DNA of 64,000 nucleotides, from NCBI RefSeq assembly GCF_030656875.1, contig NZ_CP130943.1:2852001-2916000 (forward strand), written 5' to 3'. Of this stretch, positions 1-10,233 are shown piece by piece. The DNA is from Prescottella sp. R16 (lineage in GTDB: Bacteria; Actinomycetota; Actinomycetes; Mycobacteriales; Mycobacteriaceae). The position numbers were made by a program, and so were the translations under genes. Below the pieces are notes generated by a model. It made no database searches and was not told the DNA's origin. It saw only the letters and a program-made list of their open reading frames with translations. The first letter of the stretch is position 1; each line of letters opens with the position of its first letter.

Positions 1-38
1 CGATCCTCGTCCCGCAGGATCAGCTCCGGAAGAACTGA
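1..38 (+). CDS. possible 3' end of an upstream gene (partial)
   Basis: In the frame starting at base 3 the first bases read ILVPQDQLRKN and then TGA. This could be the C-terminus of a plus-strand gene converging on dnaG. The fragment is too short to assign a family. Confidence 0.25.
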   Translation, partial: ILVPQDQLRKN

Positions 39-56
39 CGGCGCCGGCGGCGTAGG

Positions 57-1976
57 TCAGGCGATGCCCTCGCCGCTGGTGTCGCCGATCGCCTGATCGC
101 GCAGGCTGCGCCGATACTGTTCGAGTGCCATGAGGTCACCGAACAGCGAGTAGTACTCGTCGGCGTTGGCCTCCACGGAGATTCGCGACAGCTTCGACTT
201 CAGTTCGGCCACCTGTTCGCCCACCCACACTTCCTGCAGGCGGGCGAGAACACCGCGAATGTAGCGGGGGGCGGTGTCGTCGTCGGCGGGCAGTGGATCG
301 ACCGCCAACTCCATCACCAGCGATTGCACGACGAGGTCGCCGGCGTTGCGGCCGACGGCGTCGACCCATTCGGCGCCGCCGAGACCCGCGGACGTTCCGC
401 CCGCCTCGGCGACCGCGGCCCGTACCGCCGCGTACGCGGGATGGGTGAACGACTCCGCCGGGAGCGAATCGAACACGGTGCCGGCGATCGCCGGATACTG
501 CAGTGCCGCTTTGAGAGCGTCGCGCTGCGGCCACAGCGTCGGATCGTCGGGGCGCGGCCGCGGCACCCCGGCCGGTGGCGCATCCGCCGATGTCTCTGCC
601 GCGGGACGGCGTTTGACGGGTGTGCTGGTTCCGCCGCGTGCGATCCTGCGGGCCTCGTCCTTGACGCGCCGGCGCACGGCGGGAATGTCGTCCCAGCCGA
701 CCCAGCCGGACAGTTGCACGGCGTACCCGTCGCGCAGGGTCGATTCCTTGATCCGCGCCACCACCGGGACGGCGCGGCGCAGCGCCTCCACCCGCCCCTC
801 GGCGGTGTTCAGATCATGTTCCGCGAGAATCGATTTCACGACGAACTCGAACAGCGGGGTGCGCCTGGCGACGAGGTCGCGTACTGCGGCGTCCCCCGAC
901 TGCTGCCGTAGTTCGCACGGGTCCATGCCGTCCGGTGCGATCGCCACGTACGTCTTCCCGGCGAGCTTCTGGTCGCCCTCGAACGCCTTCATCGCCGCGG
1001 CCTGGCCGGCGGCGTCACCGTCGAACGTGTAGATGACCTCGCCACGGAAGTAGCTGTCGTCCATGAGGAGTCGGCGCAGCATCGCAAGATGTTCGTCACC
1101 GAACGCGGTGCCGCACGACGCGACCGCCGTCTTCACCCCGGCCAGATGCATCGCCATGACGTCGGTGTAGCCCTCGACGACGACGGCCTGGTGGCCCTTC
1201 GCGATGTCCCGCTTGGCCAGGTCCAGCCCGAACAGCACCTGCGACTTCTTGTACAGGATCGTCTCGGGTGTGTTGACGTACTTGCCGGGCATGGTGTCGT
1301 CGTCGAACAGTTTGCGGGCACCGAAACCGATGACGTCACCGGCGAGATTCCGGATCGGCCACAACAGCCGGCGGTGGAACCGGTCGATCGGGCCGCGTCG
1401 CCCCTCCTTCGACAGGCCTGCCGCCTCGAGTTCCTTGGCGTCGAACCCCTTCGCCATCAAATGTTTGGTGAGGGTGTCCCAGCCGGCCGGGGCGTAACCG
1501 CATCCGAACGCCACTGCCGCCGCCTCGTCGAAGTTCCGTTCCGTCAGATAGTCGCGTGCGGCCTGCGCGTCGGGTTCCCGTAGCCGGGCCGCATAGAACT
1601 CCTGCGCGGCGGCGTTGGCGGCCACCAGCCGGGCCCGGGTGCCGCGGTCCTTCTGCACCGACGGCCCGCCGCCCTCGTACGAGATCTGGTAGCCGACCCG
1701 ATCGGCCAGCTGCTCGACGGCCTCGACGAAACTGACGTGCTCGATCTTCTGCAGGAACGAGTAGACGTCCCCACCCTCCCCACAGCCGAAGCAGTGGAAG
1801 TGCCCGTGGTTGGGGCGAACGTGGAACGACGGCGACTTCTCGTCGTGGAACGGGCACAGGCCCTTCATGGAGTCGCCGCCCGCGCGTTTGAGCGAGACGT
1901 ACTCGCCGACGACGTCCTCGATCCGAGTGCGTTCGCGAACGGCCGCGATGTCTCTGTCAGGGATTCGGCCGGCCAC
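57..1976 (-). CDS. dnaG: DNA primase DnaG
   Basis: DNA primase that makes RNA primers for lagging-strand synthesis at the replisome. The 639-residue length is normal for the family. The N-terminal CHC2 zinc-binding domain is visible (C41, H44, C62, C65), followed by the TOPRIM catalytic core with VVEGYTDVMAM and the acidic YTFDGDAAG motif, and a C-terminal helicase-interacting region. The start is GTG at 1976, only 23 bp from the divergent dipeptidase start, so the two promoters must overlap. In M. tuberculosis dnaG is next to dgt; here a dipeptidase gene separates them. Confidence 0.97.
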   Translation of the reverse strand: MAGRIPDRDIAAVRERTRIEDVVGEYVSLKRAGGDSMKGLCPFHDEKSPSFHVRPNHGHFHCFGCGEGGDVYSFLQKIEHVSFVEAVEQLADRVGYQISYEGGGPSVQKDRGTRARLVAANAAAQEFYAARLREPDAQAARDYLTERNFDEAAAVAFGCGYAPAGWDTLTKHLMAKGFDAKELEAAGLSKEGRRGPIDRFHRRLLWPIRNLAGDVIGFGARKLFDDDTMPGKYVNTPETILYKKSQVLFGLDLAKRDIAKGHQAVVVEGYTDVMAMHLAGVKTAVASCGTAFGDEHLAMLRRLLMDDSYFRGEVIYTFDGDAAGQAAAMKAFEGDQKLAGKTYVAIAPDGMDPCELRQQSGDAAVRDLVARRTPLFEFVVKSILAEHDLNTAEGRVEALRRAVPVVARIKESTLRDGYAVQLSGWVGWDDIPAVRRRVKDEARRIARGGTSTPVKRRPAAETSADAPPAGVPRPRPDDPTLWPQRDALKAALQYPAIAGTVFDSLPAESFTHPAYAAVRAAVAEAGGTSAGLGGAEWVDAVGRNAGDLVVQSLVMELAVDPLPADDDTAPRYIRGVLARLQEVWVGEQVAELKSKLSRISVEANADEYYSLFGDLMALEQYRRSLRDQAIGDTSGEGIA

Positions 1977-1999
1977 GGGGCCAGTCTAGGCTCTGCGCC

Positions 2000-3190
2000 A
2001 TGTCGTCTCCCCATCGCCGCTGGGTGCGCCGCACCCTGATCGGTGTCGCCGGCGCCGTTCCGGTCGTCGCCGTCGCGTTCTTCGCGTTCGCCCCCGGCAT
2101 CGTCGAACGCGCCCAGAACAAGATCGAACCCGCCGATCTGCCGACGGTCACCACCCGGACGCAGGCCCTGCACGACAGTCTGCAGATCGCCGACATGCAC
2201 TCCGACACCCTGATGTGGGATCGGAACCTGCTCGACCGCGCCGACCGCGGCCACATGGATCTGCCGCGACTGCAGGACGGCAACGTCGCGCTGCAGGTGT
2301 TCTCGTCGGTGTCGAAGTCGCCGCGGGGTCAGAACTACGACGCCAACTCGGCCGACACCGCCGACAACATCACGGCACTCTCGATCGCACAGTTGCAGCC
2401 GCCGCGCACGTGGGGGTCACTCCTGCAGCGGTCGCTGTACCACGCGCAGAAGCTGGAGCAGGCGGCCGCGGACTCCGACGGCACCCTGCGGCTGGTCCGC
2501 ACCCGCGGCGACCTCGATGCGGTGCTCGCCGACCGGGCCGCCGGACGGGAGGTGACCGGCGCACTGTTCTCCGTCGAAGGCCTGCAGAACCTCGAAGGTG
2601 ACATCGGCAACCTCGACGTCCTCTACGACGCCGGCCTGCGTATGGCCGGGTTCACCCACTTCTTCGACAACGAGGTCGCCGGCTCGATGCACGGCGAAGA
2701 CAAGGGCGGGCTGACGGATCTGGGCCGGCAGGTACTCACCGAACTCGAGCGGCGCGGCGTCGTCGTCGACATCGCGCACGCCAGCCACACCACGATCGCC
2801 GAGATCCTCGACCGCGCCACCCGCCCCGTCGTCGCGAGCCACGGCGGCGTCCAGGCCACGTGCGACGTCAACCGCAACCTCACCGACGACGAGATCCGCG
2901 GTGTCGCCGCCACCGGTGGCGTGATCGGCATCGGCTACTGGGACGCCGCCGTGTGCGAACTGACCCCCGCAGCCGTCGTCGACGCGATCGAGCACGTGAT
3001 CGAGGTCGGCGGCATCGCGACCGCCGCCCTCGGCAGCGACTTCGACGGGTCGACGACCGTCGGCTGGGACACCTCCCGGATCGCGGTGATCACCCAGGAA
3101 CTCCACGACCGCGGATACAGCGACGACGACATCCGGGCCGTCATGGGCGGCAACACGTTCCGCGTCCTCGGCGAGGTGCTGCCACAGTAG
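2000..3190 (+). CDS. membrane-anchored M19 family dipeptidase
   Basis: Zinc-dependent dipeptidase of the renal/membrane dipeptidase family (peptidase M19), predicted to act outside the membrane. Residues 11-33 form a hydrophobic N-terminal anchor after a basic stretch. The family's metal ligands are recognisable: MHSDT (His-x-Asp), the glutamate in FSVEGLQN, DIAHAS, ASHGG and GSDFDG. The 396-residue length is slightly long because of the anchor. It is divergent from dnaG and ends 4 bp before the dgt stop codon. The physiological substrate cannot be told from sequence; cell-wall or D-amino-acid dipeptides are possible. Confidence 0.9.
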   Translation: MSSPHRRWVRRTLIGVAGAVPVVAVAFFAFAPGIVERAQNKIEPADLPTVTTRTQALHDSLQIADMHSDTLMWDRNLLDRADRGHMDLPRLQDGNVALQVFSSVSKSPRGQNYDANSADTADNITALSIAQLQPPRTWGSLLQRSLYHAQKLEQAAADSDGTLRLVRTRGDLDAVLADRAAGREVTGALFSVEGLQNLEGDIGNLDVLYDAGLRMAGFTHFFDNEVAGSMHGEDKGGLTDLGRQVLTELERRGVVVDIAHASHTTIAEILDRATRPVVASHGGVQATCDVNRNLTDDEIRGVAATGGVIGIGYWDAAVCELTPAAVVDAIEHVIEVGGIATAALGSDFDGSTTVGWDTSRIAVITQELHDRGYSDDDIRAVMGGNTFRVLGEVLPQ

Positions 3191-3194
3191 GCGC

Positions 3195-4463
3195 CTACCC
3201 CCAGCTGGCCTGGGCACCGAGGCTCTGTTTGTCGATGCGTTCGAGGCGGCTCTCGGTGCAGGAGGCGATCTGGTCGACGATCACCCGGGTGCGGGCGGCG
3301 TCGTCGGTAGCGGTGTTCCAGGCGGGGAGGAACAGCGGGTCGAGGCCGGACGGCGCGGTTCGCAGCAGCCACTGTGCGACCCGGTGGATGCGGTCGCGTT
3401 GCCGGTCCTGTCGGGCGCGGTGGCCGGTGTCGGACATCACGTAGTGCAGGGCGACAGTTTTGAGGAGCGCCACCTCGGCGGCGACGACGGGAGGGATCTC
3501 GAGGTCCGCCCGGTAGCGGGCGAGGGAGCCCGGCCCGGCGATGTCGCGGGTGCCGGCGACGGCGGCGGACGCGAAACGGCCCACGAGTTCGCTGGTGAGG
3601 TTCTTGAGAGCGACGGCGCTGGTGAGGGTGCCGTCGTACCGGCCGGTGGAGGCCACCACCGGGAGCCGTGACAGCCGGGCGGCCGCCTCGACCAGTTCGT
3701 CGACGACCAGTCCGCGGAACTGCCGGGCGCCGAGTTCGGCGAGGGCCCGCACCTCGGTGGGGTCGGCGAGGGCGCGCAGGTCGATGCGTCCGGCGATGAC
3801 GCCGTCCTCGACGTCGTGCACCGAGTAGGCGACGTCGTCGGCCCAGTCCATGACCTGTGCTTCCATGCACTGTTTCCCGTCGGGGGCGCCGTCACGGACC
3901 CAGTCGAGGACGTCGGCGTCGTCGTCGTAGGCGCCGAACTTGGCGCCGGGTGCGGGGCGGGTCCACGGATATTTGATCGCGGCGTCGAGGGAGGCGCGAG
4001 TGAGGTTCAGGCCGACGCTGCGGCCGTCGGTGTCGAGGATCTTCGGTTCGAGGCAGGTGAGGATCCGCAGGTTCTGGGCGTTGCCTTCGAAACCGCCGCA
4101 CGGTGCCGCGACCTCGTCGAGGGCTTTCTCCCCGTTGTGCCCGTACGGGGGGTGCCCGATGTCGTGGGCGAGGCCGGCGAGGTCGACGAGGTCGGGGTCC
4201 AGGCCGAGGCCTTCGGCGATGCCGCGGCCGATCTGGGCGACCTCGATCGAATGGGTGAGCCGGGTGCGGGGGGTGTCCCCGTCCCGGGGCCCGACGACCT
4301 GCGTCTTGTCCGCGAGCCGGCGCAGTGCCGCCGAATGCTGGACGCGGGCCCGGTCGCGGGCGAACGCGGTGCGGTGCTGTGCGGCTTCCGCGAACGGCAC
4401 CAGGGCCGCGGTCTTCGGCGTCTCCGACACACGCCGGTCCAGGTCGTGCGCGCTGTAGGTCAC
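3195..4463 (-). CDS. dgt: deoxyguanosinetriphosphate triphosphohydrolase-like protein
   Basis: HD-domain dNTP triphosphohydrolase that releases tripolyphosphate from dGTP or other dNTPs. The HD metal motif is visible as [11 protein letters not shown] and [18 protein letters not shown], with a second conserved aspartate in [15 protein letters not shown] chose GTG at 4463 ([11 protein letters not shown]) because it overlaps the upstream stop codon in a GTGA arrangement, giving 422 residues. A longer in-frame start would intrude further into the upstream gene. It forms a two-gene unit with the DUF218 gene and converges with the dipeptidase. Confidence 0.94.
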   Translation of the reverse strand: MTYSAHDLDRRVSETPKTAALVPFAEAAQHRTAFARDRARVQHSAALRRLADKTQVVGPRDGDTPRTRLTHSIEVAQIGRGIAEGLGLDPDLVDLAGLAHDIGHPPYGHNGEKALDEVAAPCGGFEGNAQNLRILTCLEPKILDTDGRSVGLNLTRASLDAAIKYPWTRPAPGAKFGAYDDDADVLDWVRDGAPDGKQCMEAQVMDWADDVAYSVHDVEDGVIAGRIDLRALADPTEVRALAELGARQFRGLVVDELVEAAARLSRLPVVASTGRYDGTLTSAVALKNLTSELVGRFASAAVAGTRDIAGPGSLARYRADLEIPPVVAAEVALLKTVALHYVMSDTGHRARQDRQRDRIHRVAQWLLRTAPSGLDPLFLPAWNTATDDAARTRVIVDQIASCTESRLERIDKQSLGAQASWG

Positions 4464-5155
4464 TGGCCCGCCGTGTACTGGAAGTCCGCGGAGAAGTGCG
4501 TCAGCTGATACCACAGCAATGCTCCTGTCTCCCTCGCGATTCCGTGTACCTGGGATTCACGGGTGAGGACTGCCGGCCCCTGCCGGGTGGGTGCGGTCCA
4601 GGCGTCGAGTCCGGCGTCGCGGGCCATGGTGCGGGTGCGCAGCGAATGCCACGGGTCGCTGACGAGGACCGCCGAGTGCAGGCCACGCTCCCCCATCTCG
4701 CGGCTGACGGCCTCGATGCTGAGCAGCGTGTCCGAGCCCTCCTCGACCGCGAGGATCGCCCCGGCCGGGACCCCCTCGTCGATCAGGAAGTTCTTGCCGG
4801 ACGCGGCCTCGGTGTACGCGTCGCCCTCCTGCTTGCCGCCGACCGTGACGATCGTGGACGCCACCCCGCGCTCGTACAGTTTGCGGGCGTGGTCGAGCCG
4901 GGCCTCGAACACCGACGACGGGGTGCCGTCGTACTGGGCTGCGCCGAGGACGACGATCGCGTCGGCGGGGCGGGTGTCGTCGATGCGGGCCACCTGCCAC
5001 ACCCGGGCCGCGGTACCGCCGACGAGGATCACCCCGATCACCACGGCACCCACGATCAGCCGGCTGATCCAGCGGCCGATCGTGGCCCCGAACGAGCGTC
5101 GCGGCGCGGGCCGGGGCGGCACATCGGTCGGGCGGTAGCTGGGGGCGGTACTCAC
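4460..5155 (-). CDS. YdcF/SanA-like DUF218 membrane protein
   Basis: DUF218 (YdcF-like) protein of 231 residues. After a proline-rich cytoplasmic tail there is one membrane segment (about residues 28-50), so the DUF218 domain probably faces the cell envelope. Family hallmarks are [14 protein letters not shown], the downstream VTVGGK, and [14 protein letters not shown]. Members such as SanA and ElyC are linked to envelope integrity and polysaccharide metabolism, but no enzyme activity is established for this branch. It is translationally coupled to dgt (GTGA overlap). Confidence 0.85.
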   Translation of the reverse strand: MSTAPSYRPTDVPPRPAPRRSFGATIGRWISRLIVGAVVIGVILVGGTAARVWQVARIDDTRPADAIVVLGAAQYDGTPSSVFEARLDHARKLYERGVASTIVTVGGKQEGDAYTEAASGKNFLIDEGVPAGAILAVEEGSDTLLSIEAVSREMGERGLHSAVLVSDPWHSLRTRTMARDAGLDAWTAPTRQGPAVLTRESQVHGIARETGALLWYQLTHFSADFQYTAGQ

Positions 5156-5224
5156 GGCCTCGATTCTGCCAGCCGGCCGTACCGACCACGGGTGACGACG
5201 CGCCCCACCGGATAGATTCGTGCC

Positions 5225-7249
5225 ATGTCACGCGCTTCCCGTTCCGTCCCCCGGGCATTCGCCGCGTCGCTCGTGGGCACGCTGCTGTCGCTGATCGTGC
5301 TCGCGTTCGCGCCGGCGACCGCGTCGGCGGAGGCCCCGCTGCGGCTGCCCGAGCACATCACCGACCTGTCGGGGGTGCTCGACGACGGCCAGCGTGCCGA
5401 CGTGCAGGACGCCCTCGACACGTTGTACGCCGACCACAAGGTGTCGCTGTGGGTGGTGTACGTGCCGGACTTCGACGGACTCGATCGGGAGACGTGGACG
5501 ACGCGGACCGCGACGGCGAGTGCTCTCGGGAACCGGGACGTGCTCCTGGCCGTCGCGACGACGGACCGCGACTACATGCTGGACGTCCCGCAGGCCCTGT
5601 CGCAGATCAGCGACGCGGAGGTGACGTCGATCCAGGTGGATTCGGTGGAGCCGATGCTGCGCGACGACGACTGGTCGGGTGCGGCGATCGCGGCGGCGGG
5701 CAGCATCGACGACGCCCTGGCCCCGGGGACGACGGGCACGACGGTGCTGTGGGTGGGGCTCGGTGTGGCCGTCGTGGCGGGCGCCGTGGTGGTCGTCTTC
5801 ACGCGCCGTAAGCGGAGGCGGCAGCAGGAGCAGGACGTGGCAGCCGCCCACCGGGTCGATCCTACGAACCCCGAAGCGCTTGCTGCCCTGCCGATTCCCG
5901 CGCTCGATGCACTCGCGAAGGAGGTTCTCGTCGAGACCGACAATGCGATCCGCACGTCCGAGGAGGAACTGGCCCTCGCGGTCGGCGAGTTCGGCGCCGA
6001 CGCCACGGCCACGTTCACCACGGCGTTCGAGCAGGCACGGGCCGCGCTGGCGTCGGCGTTCTCGATCCGGCAGCGACTCGACGACGACATCCCCGAAACC
6101 CCGCAGCAGCAGCGGGACATGCTCGTCGAACTCGTCACGACGTGCGCACGGGCCGACAAGGAACTCGACGACCGGGTGGCCGAGTTCGATGCGATGCGCG
6201 ATCTGCTGCTGGACGCCCCGGCCCGCCTCGACGCGCTCACGCAGGCGGTCGTCGCGCTGACGGTGCGGGCGCCGCAGTCCGACGCCACCCTGGCCGCGCT
6301 GCGCGCCGAGTTCCCGGCGTCCGTGCTGGCGACCGTCGAGCACAATCCCGCGATGGCGCGGGAGCGGATCGTGTTCGCGGAGCAGAACATCGCGGCCGGA
6401 CGGGACGCGGTGGCGCTGCCCGCCGGCAAGCAGGGCCCCGCGGTGGCGGCGATCCGCGCTGCGGAGGCCGCCCTCGATCAGGCCCGTACCCTCCTCGACG
6501 CCCTCGACCGCGCGGACACCGACATCCGGCACGCGATCGCGACGCTGCCGGCGGCGATGGCGGACGTCCAGCGTGGCATAGACACTGCGGATGCCCTCGC
6601 GGCTCGGGGTGGTGCAGCGCTCACACAAGCGCGGGCCGCCGCGGCGGCCGCGTTGCGGGACGCGCAGGCCGCGAAGGATTCCGATCCACTGGGCAGTTTC
6701 ACGAAGGTCGTCGAGGCGGATGCCGCCCTCGATGCCGTGCTGGCCGACGCACAGGAGGCGCAGCAGCAGACCGACCGGGCCCGGGCCCGCCTCGCCCAGG
6801 ATCTGACGGCTGCCGAGTCTCAGGTGAGCGCGGCCGCGGACTTCATCGGCACCCGGCGCGGGGCCGTCGGCGCGGAGGCCCGCACCCGGCTGTCCGAGGC
6901 GCAACGGCATCTCGAGGCCGCCCGGCAACTCGCGCAGTCGGATCCGTCGCAGGCCCTGCAGCACGCGCAGGCCGCCACCCAGCTGGGCGCCAAGGCCCTG
7001 TGGGCGGCGCAGGCCGACGTGAACCGCTACCAGGATCAGCAGCGTCCGCCCGGCGGCGGCATCAGCGGTGGCTCCCGCGGGAATGCTGCCGGCGCGATTC
7101 TCGGCGGCATCCTCATCGACAGCATGCTGCGCGGCAGCCGAGGCGGGCACGGAGGCTTCGGCGGCGGCTGGAGCGGGCCGCGGCCCGGATCGTTCGGCGG
7201 CTCCGGCAGTTCCGGCCGTGTCGGCCGCGGAGGCGGGGGCCGGTTCTAG
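5225..7249 (+). CDS. TPM-domain membrane protein
   Basis: Large envelope protein (674 residues) with a signal sequence (residues 1-36, ending near ASA), a TPM domain (about 38-165, LPEHITDLSGVLDDGQ then YMLDVP), one membrane segment (about 175-195) followed by a basic stop-transfer RRKRRRQQEQ, and a long alanine-rich, charged helical region likely to be coiled coil. The C-terminus is rich in Gly, Ser and Arg. It matches the mycobacterial protein encoded beside dgt (Rv2345). TPM domains occur in phosphatase-like and photosystem-repair proteins; the role here is unknown. Confidence 0.9.
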   Translation: MSRASRSVPRAFAASLVGTLLSLIVLAFAPATASAEAPLRLPEHITDLSGVLDDGQRADVQDALDTLYADHKVSLWVVYVPDFDGLDRETWTTRTATASALGNRDVLLAVATTDRDYMLDVPQALSQISDAEVTSIQVDSVEPMLRDDDWSGAAIAAAGSIDDALAPGTTGTTVLWVGLGVAVVAGAVVVVFTRRKRRRQQEQDVAAAHRVDPTNPEALAALPIPALDALAKEVLVETDNAIRTSEEELALAVGEFGADATATFTTAFEQARAALASAFSIRQRLDDDIPETPQQQRDMLVELVTTCARADKELDDRVAEFDAMRDLLLDAPARLDALTQAVVALTVRAPQSDATLAALRAEFPASVLATVEHNPAMARERIVFAEQNIAAGRDAVALPAGKQGPAVAAIRAAEAALDQARTLLDALDRADTDIRHAIATLPAAMADVQRGIDTADALAARGGAALTQARAAAAAALRDAQAAKDSDPLGSFTKVVEADAALDAVLADAQEAQQQTDRARARLAQDLTAAESQVSAAADFIGTRRGAVGAEARTRLSEAQRHLEAARQLAQSDPSQALQHAQAATQLGAKALWAAQADVNRYQDQQRPPGGGISGGSRGNAAGAILGGILIDSMLRGSRGGHGGFGGGWSGPRPGSFGGSGSSGRVGRGGGGRF

Positions 7250-7359
7250 ACATTTCAGGCCTGTTGTCGGAGCCCGCTGCTACGTTGGCCCGCGAATTCG
7301 ATCCGACCCGACGAGGCCGGACGCGCCCTTGACCGAACCGAACCGAAAGCGGGAGTTCC

Positions 7360-8319
7360 GTGCTGATCAGTGAGTTGCAGACCGAGTTCCACGGCCTTCC
7401 CGTCGTGGAGTTCCCCACCGATACGGACGCCGCCCCACCGGCGGTACCGGAGGACGGGCGGGTGGCCTGGCGCCTGTCCGCCGACACCTACGAGGCGGAG
7501 ATCGAGTGGCCGGAGGTGTTCGAGAAGTTCCGGGCCACGATCGACCCGTCGACCGTACAGGCGATCGTCGTCGGAAGCTGGTCCGATCCGTACGACACCA
7601 GTTCGGCCGAGGTGGTGTCGGCGCTCGTCGCGGCCGCCGGCGAGTTCCCGGCGCTGCGCGCACTGTTCCTGGGGGACATGAGCTTCGAGGACTGCGAGAT
7701 CTCCTGGATCACGCAGTCCGACGTCACTCCCCTGCTCACCGCGTTCCCCCGGCTCGAAGAGCTGCGGGTCCGCGGCGGCACCCAGCTGGCCCTGACCCCG
7801 GTCCGGCACGAACAGCTGCGCACCCTGGTGATCGAAACGGGTGGCCTGCCCGGCGACGTGGTCCGCGCGGTCGCCGCCTCGGATCTGCCGGCCCTGACCG
7901 AACTCGAACTGTGGTTGGGCGACGAGAACTACGGCGCCGACTCCGGTATCGACGATGTCGCCCCGATCCTCGCCGGCGAAAAGCTTCCGCACCTGACGCA
8001 CCTCGCGCTCTCCAACAGCGAGTACGAGGACGACATCGCGGCCGCGCTGGCGACGGCGCCGATCGTGCCGCGACTGCGTGTCCTGGACCTGTCGAAGGGG
8101 GTGCTGTCGGATACGGGCGCCGAGGCCCTGCTGGCCGGGCAACCGCTCACCCACCTCGAATCGCTGGACCTGCACCACAACTATCTGACGGACGGCATGC
8201 GGGATCGGCTGCGGGCGGCGCTCGAACCGTCCGGTGTGCAGGTGAACCTCGACGGCGACGATGCCGACGAGTACGAGTACGACGGCACGACGTACCGGTC
8301 CGTCGCGGTCGGCGAGTGA
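7360..8319 (+). CDS. STM4015 family leucine-rich repeat protein
   Basis: First gene of the STM4015-STM4011 cassette; 319 residues from a GTG start preceded by GGGAG. The N-terminal third contains SWSDPYD-like strands. The rest shows degenerate leucine-rich repeats of about 25-30 residues (FPRLEELRVRGG, LPALTELELWLG, LPHLTHLALSNS, VPRLRVLDLSKG, LTHLESLDLHHNYL). There is no signal peptide or membrane segment, so it is predicted cytoplasmic, probably a substrate- or partner-binding protein. The stop overlaps the next start (GTGA). The family assignment rests on repeat character plus the co-occurring STM4014-4011 genes. Confidence 0.82.
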   Translation: MLISELQTEFHGLPVVEFPTDTDAAPPAVPEDGRVAWRLSADTYEAEIEWPEVFEKFRATIDPSTVQAIVVGSWSDPYDTSSAEVVSALVAAAGEFPALRALFLGDMSFEDCEISWITQSDVTPLLTAFPRLEELRVRGGTQLALTPVRHEQLRTLVIETGGLPGDVVRAVAASDLPALTELELWLGDENYGADSGIDDVAPILAGEKLPHLTHLALSNSEYEDDIAAALATAPIVPRLRVLDLSKGVLSDTGAEALLAGQPLTHLESLDLHHNYLTDGMRDRLRAALEPSGVQVNLDGDDADEYEYDGTTYRSVAVGE

Positions 8320-9410
8320 CCCCACCCCGCCTGGCGGTGGTGGGCAATCCCGGGAACCGGCGCGTCACCCTGTTCCTGGACGCGGCGCGGCGGCGGGGCC
8401 TGCCCGCCCCGAGGGTGGTGTCCTGGCGTGACGTCCTCACCGCGGGCGGCGCCCGGTTCGCACCCGACGAGTGGGTGCGGCTCGAATCCCCCGGTGAGGA
8501 TCCCGAGGTGGACGCACTACTGCGCGGCCCCGGCGACCCGACCCGGATCGCGTCCGGACCACGCTGGTACACAACACTTCTCGCTTCAGTCGGGACGCTG
8601 AACGGTGGGCGCCGGTGGACCGATCCGGCCGATCTGGCTGCGCTGTTCGACAAGCGGCGCTGCCACGGCGTCCTCGCGAATGCCGGTGTTCCGGTACCGG
8701 TGTCGCCCACGTCGGGCGCCGGTGCCCCGGTTCCACGGAACTGGCGTCAGGTCCGGGAACTGGCGGACACGGCCGGTCTGCGCCGCTTCTTCGTCAAACC
8801 CGCGCACGGTTCGTCGGCGGCCGGGGTGGTCGCGGTGGAGACGGCGTCCGGCGGCCGGGTGCAGGCCCGTAGCAGTGTGGAGATCGCCGCGGACGGGGTC
8901 CACAATTCGCTGCGCGTCCGCCGGCACACCGGCGACGCCGCGGTGGGTGCCCTGATCGATGCGCTGGCCGGCGAGGGACTGCACCTCGAGGCGTGGCTGC
9001 CGAAGCCCTCGGTGCACGGCCGGGCCGCCGATCTGCGCGTCGTGGTGGTCGCCGGCCAGGCGACGCACGCGGTCCTGCGCACCAGCGGGCATCCGATGAC
9101 CAACCTGCACCTGGGCGGGCGGCGCGGCGATCTCGATGCCGCACGAGCAGGTTTCGACGCGGCCGGATTCGGCTGGGACCGGGCGCTCGCCGTCGCGGAA
9201 TCCGCGGCCGCCTGCTTCCCCCACACCCTGTGCGTCGGCGTGGACCTGTTGCCGGCCGCGAACTGGCGGGGCGCCGCGGTCGGCGAGGTGAACGCCTTCG
9301 GCGATCTGCTCCCCGGCCTGGACGGGCTCGAGGGCCGCGCCGACGGACTCGACACCTATGCGGCGCAGCTGGCCGCACTCGAAGGATGGATCGGCGATGC
9401 CACAGTATGA
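8316..9410 (+). CDS. STM4014 family ATP-grasp protein
   Basis: Protein of 364 residues from GTG at 8316 (VTPPRLAVVGNPGNRR), overlapping the previous stop by 4 nt. It looks like an ATP-grasp ligase: a pre-ATP-grasp domain at the N-terminus, then FVKPAHGSSAAGVVAVE (phosphate-binding lysine and glycine-rich loop), LHLEAWLPK, and a C-terminal acid/asparagine cluster GVDLLPAANW...VGEVNAFGDLLPG that would bind Mg-ATP. ATP-grasp enzymes join a carboxylate to an amine or thiol. The substrate is unknown. Coupling to two radical SAM genes suggests a shared biosynthetic or modification pathway. Confidence 0.82.
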   Translation: MTPPRLAVVGNPGNRRVTLFLDAARRRGLPAPRVVSWRDVLTAGGARFAPDEWVRLESPGEDPEVDALLRGPGDPTRIASGPRWYTTLLASVGTLNGGRRWTDPADLAALFDKRRCHGVLANAGVPVPVSPTSGAGAPVPRNWRQVRELADTAGLRRFFVKPAHGSSAAGVVAVETASGGRVQARSSVEIAADGVHNSLRVRRHTGDAAVGALIDALAGEGLHLEAWLPKPSVHGRAADLRVVVVAGQATHAVLRTSGHPMTNLHLGGRRGDLDAARAGFDAAGFGWDRALAVAESAAACFPHTLCVGVDLLPAANWRGAAVGEVNAFGDLLPGLDGLEGRADGLDTYAAQLAALEGWIGDATV

Positions 9411-10233
9411 GATGCCACAGCCCGACATGAACACCGTCGTCGGATCCGACGACATCCTGCTGGTCACCCTCGACACGCTGCGCTACGACGTGGCCTGCGA
9501 GCTCGCGGCCGCGGGCCGGATCCCGAACCTGGCGCGGCACCTGCCGGGCGGCCGGTGGGAGGAGCGGCACGCCCCCGGCAGTTTCACGTACGCGTCGCAT
9601 CAGGCGATGTTCGCCGGATTCCTGCCCACACCCGTGGGGCAGGGACCGCATCCGCGGCTGTTCGCGGCAGAGTTCGGGGGCAGCGAATCCACCGCGGACG
9701 GGACGTTCGTCTTCGCGGAGTCGAATCTCGTTGCGGGCCTTGCCGCCACCGGCTATCACACGGCGTGCATCGGTGGGGTCGGGTTCTTCAACCGCCGGGG
9801 CGCACTCGGCTCGGTGCTGCCCGACCTGTTCGACGAGGCGCACTGGTCCCCCGACCTCGGCGTGACGTCGCCGACGTCGTTCGAGGCACAGGTGGATCTC
9901 GCCGCACAGGTGGTGGACCGGCTGCCCGCCGAGCGCCGGCTGTTCCTGTTCGTCAACGTCTCGGCACTGCACCAGCCCAACTGGTTCTTCGCCGACGGCG
10001 CCACCGCCGAGGACGGGGACACCCGCGCGACGCATGCGGCGGCGCTCGAATACGTCGACCGGCACATCGGGCGACTGTTCGACGTCGTGTCGAGCCGGCG
10101 CCGCTGTTTCGCGATCGTGTGCTCCGATCACGGCACCACCTACGGCGAGGACGGCTACACCGGTCACCGGCTCGGCCATCCCGTGGTGTGGACGGTGCCG
10201 TACACCCATTTCTTCCTCGAAGGACCCGCATGA
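9397..10233 (+). CDS. STM4013/SEN3800 family phosphatase/sulfatase-fold hydrolase
   Basis: Protein of 278 residues in the alkaline phosphatase/sulfatase superfamily. The N-terminal DDILLVTLDTLRYDV gives the first metal-binding aspartate. CSDHGTTYGEDGYTGHR and LGHPVVWTVPY near the C-terminus supply the Asp-His and His metal ligands. It is about half the length of a classical sulfatase, as usual for this small family. The start is uncertain: ATG at 9397 has an upstream GAAGGA, but ATG at 9412 and 9427 are in frame, and the 5' end carries an internal repeat (MPQYEMPQPDM). The stop overlaps the next gene (ATGA). Confidence 0.82.
   Translation: MPQYEMPQPDMNTVVGSDDILLVTLDTLRYDVACELAAAGRIPNLARHLPGGRWEERHAPGSFTYASHQAMFAGFLPTPVGQGPHPRLFAAEFGGSESTADGTFVFAESNLVAGLAATGYHTACIGGVGFFNRRGALGSVLPDLFDEAHWSPDLGVTSPTSFEAQVDLAAQVVDRLPAERRLFLFVNVSALHQPNWFFADGATAEDGDTRATHAAALEYVDRHIGRLFDVVSSRRRCFAIVCSDHGTTYGEDGYTGHRLGHPVVWTVPYTHFFLEGPA

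Noticed and set aside
1089..1583. Long open frames on the opposite strand of dnaG, and similar antisense frames throughout the window
   Set aside because: GC-rich DNA gives long open shadows. These are arginine-, proline- or histidine-rich, match no family, and overlap clear genes completely.
7320..7350. GAACC repeats before the STM4015 gene as an operator
   Set aside because: Only a few short direct copies, with no symmetry or second occurrence to support a regulatory site.
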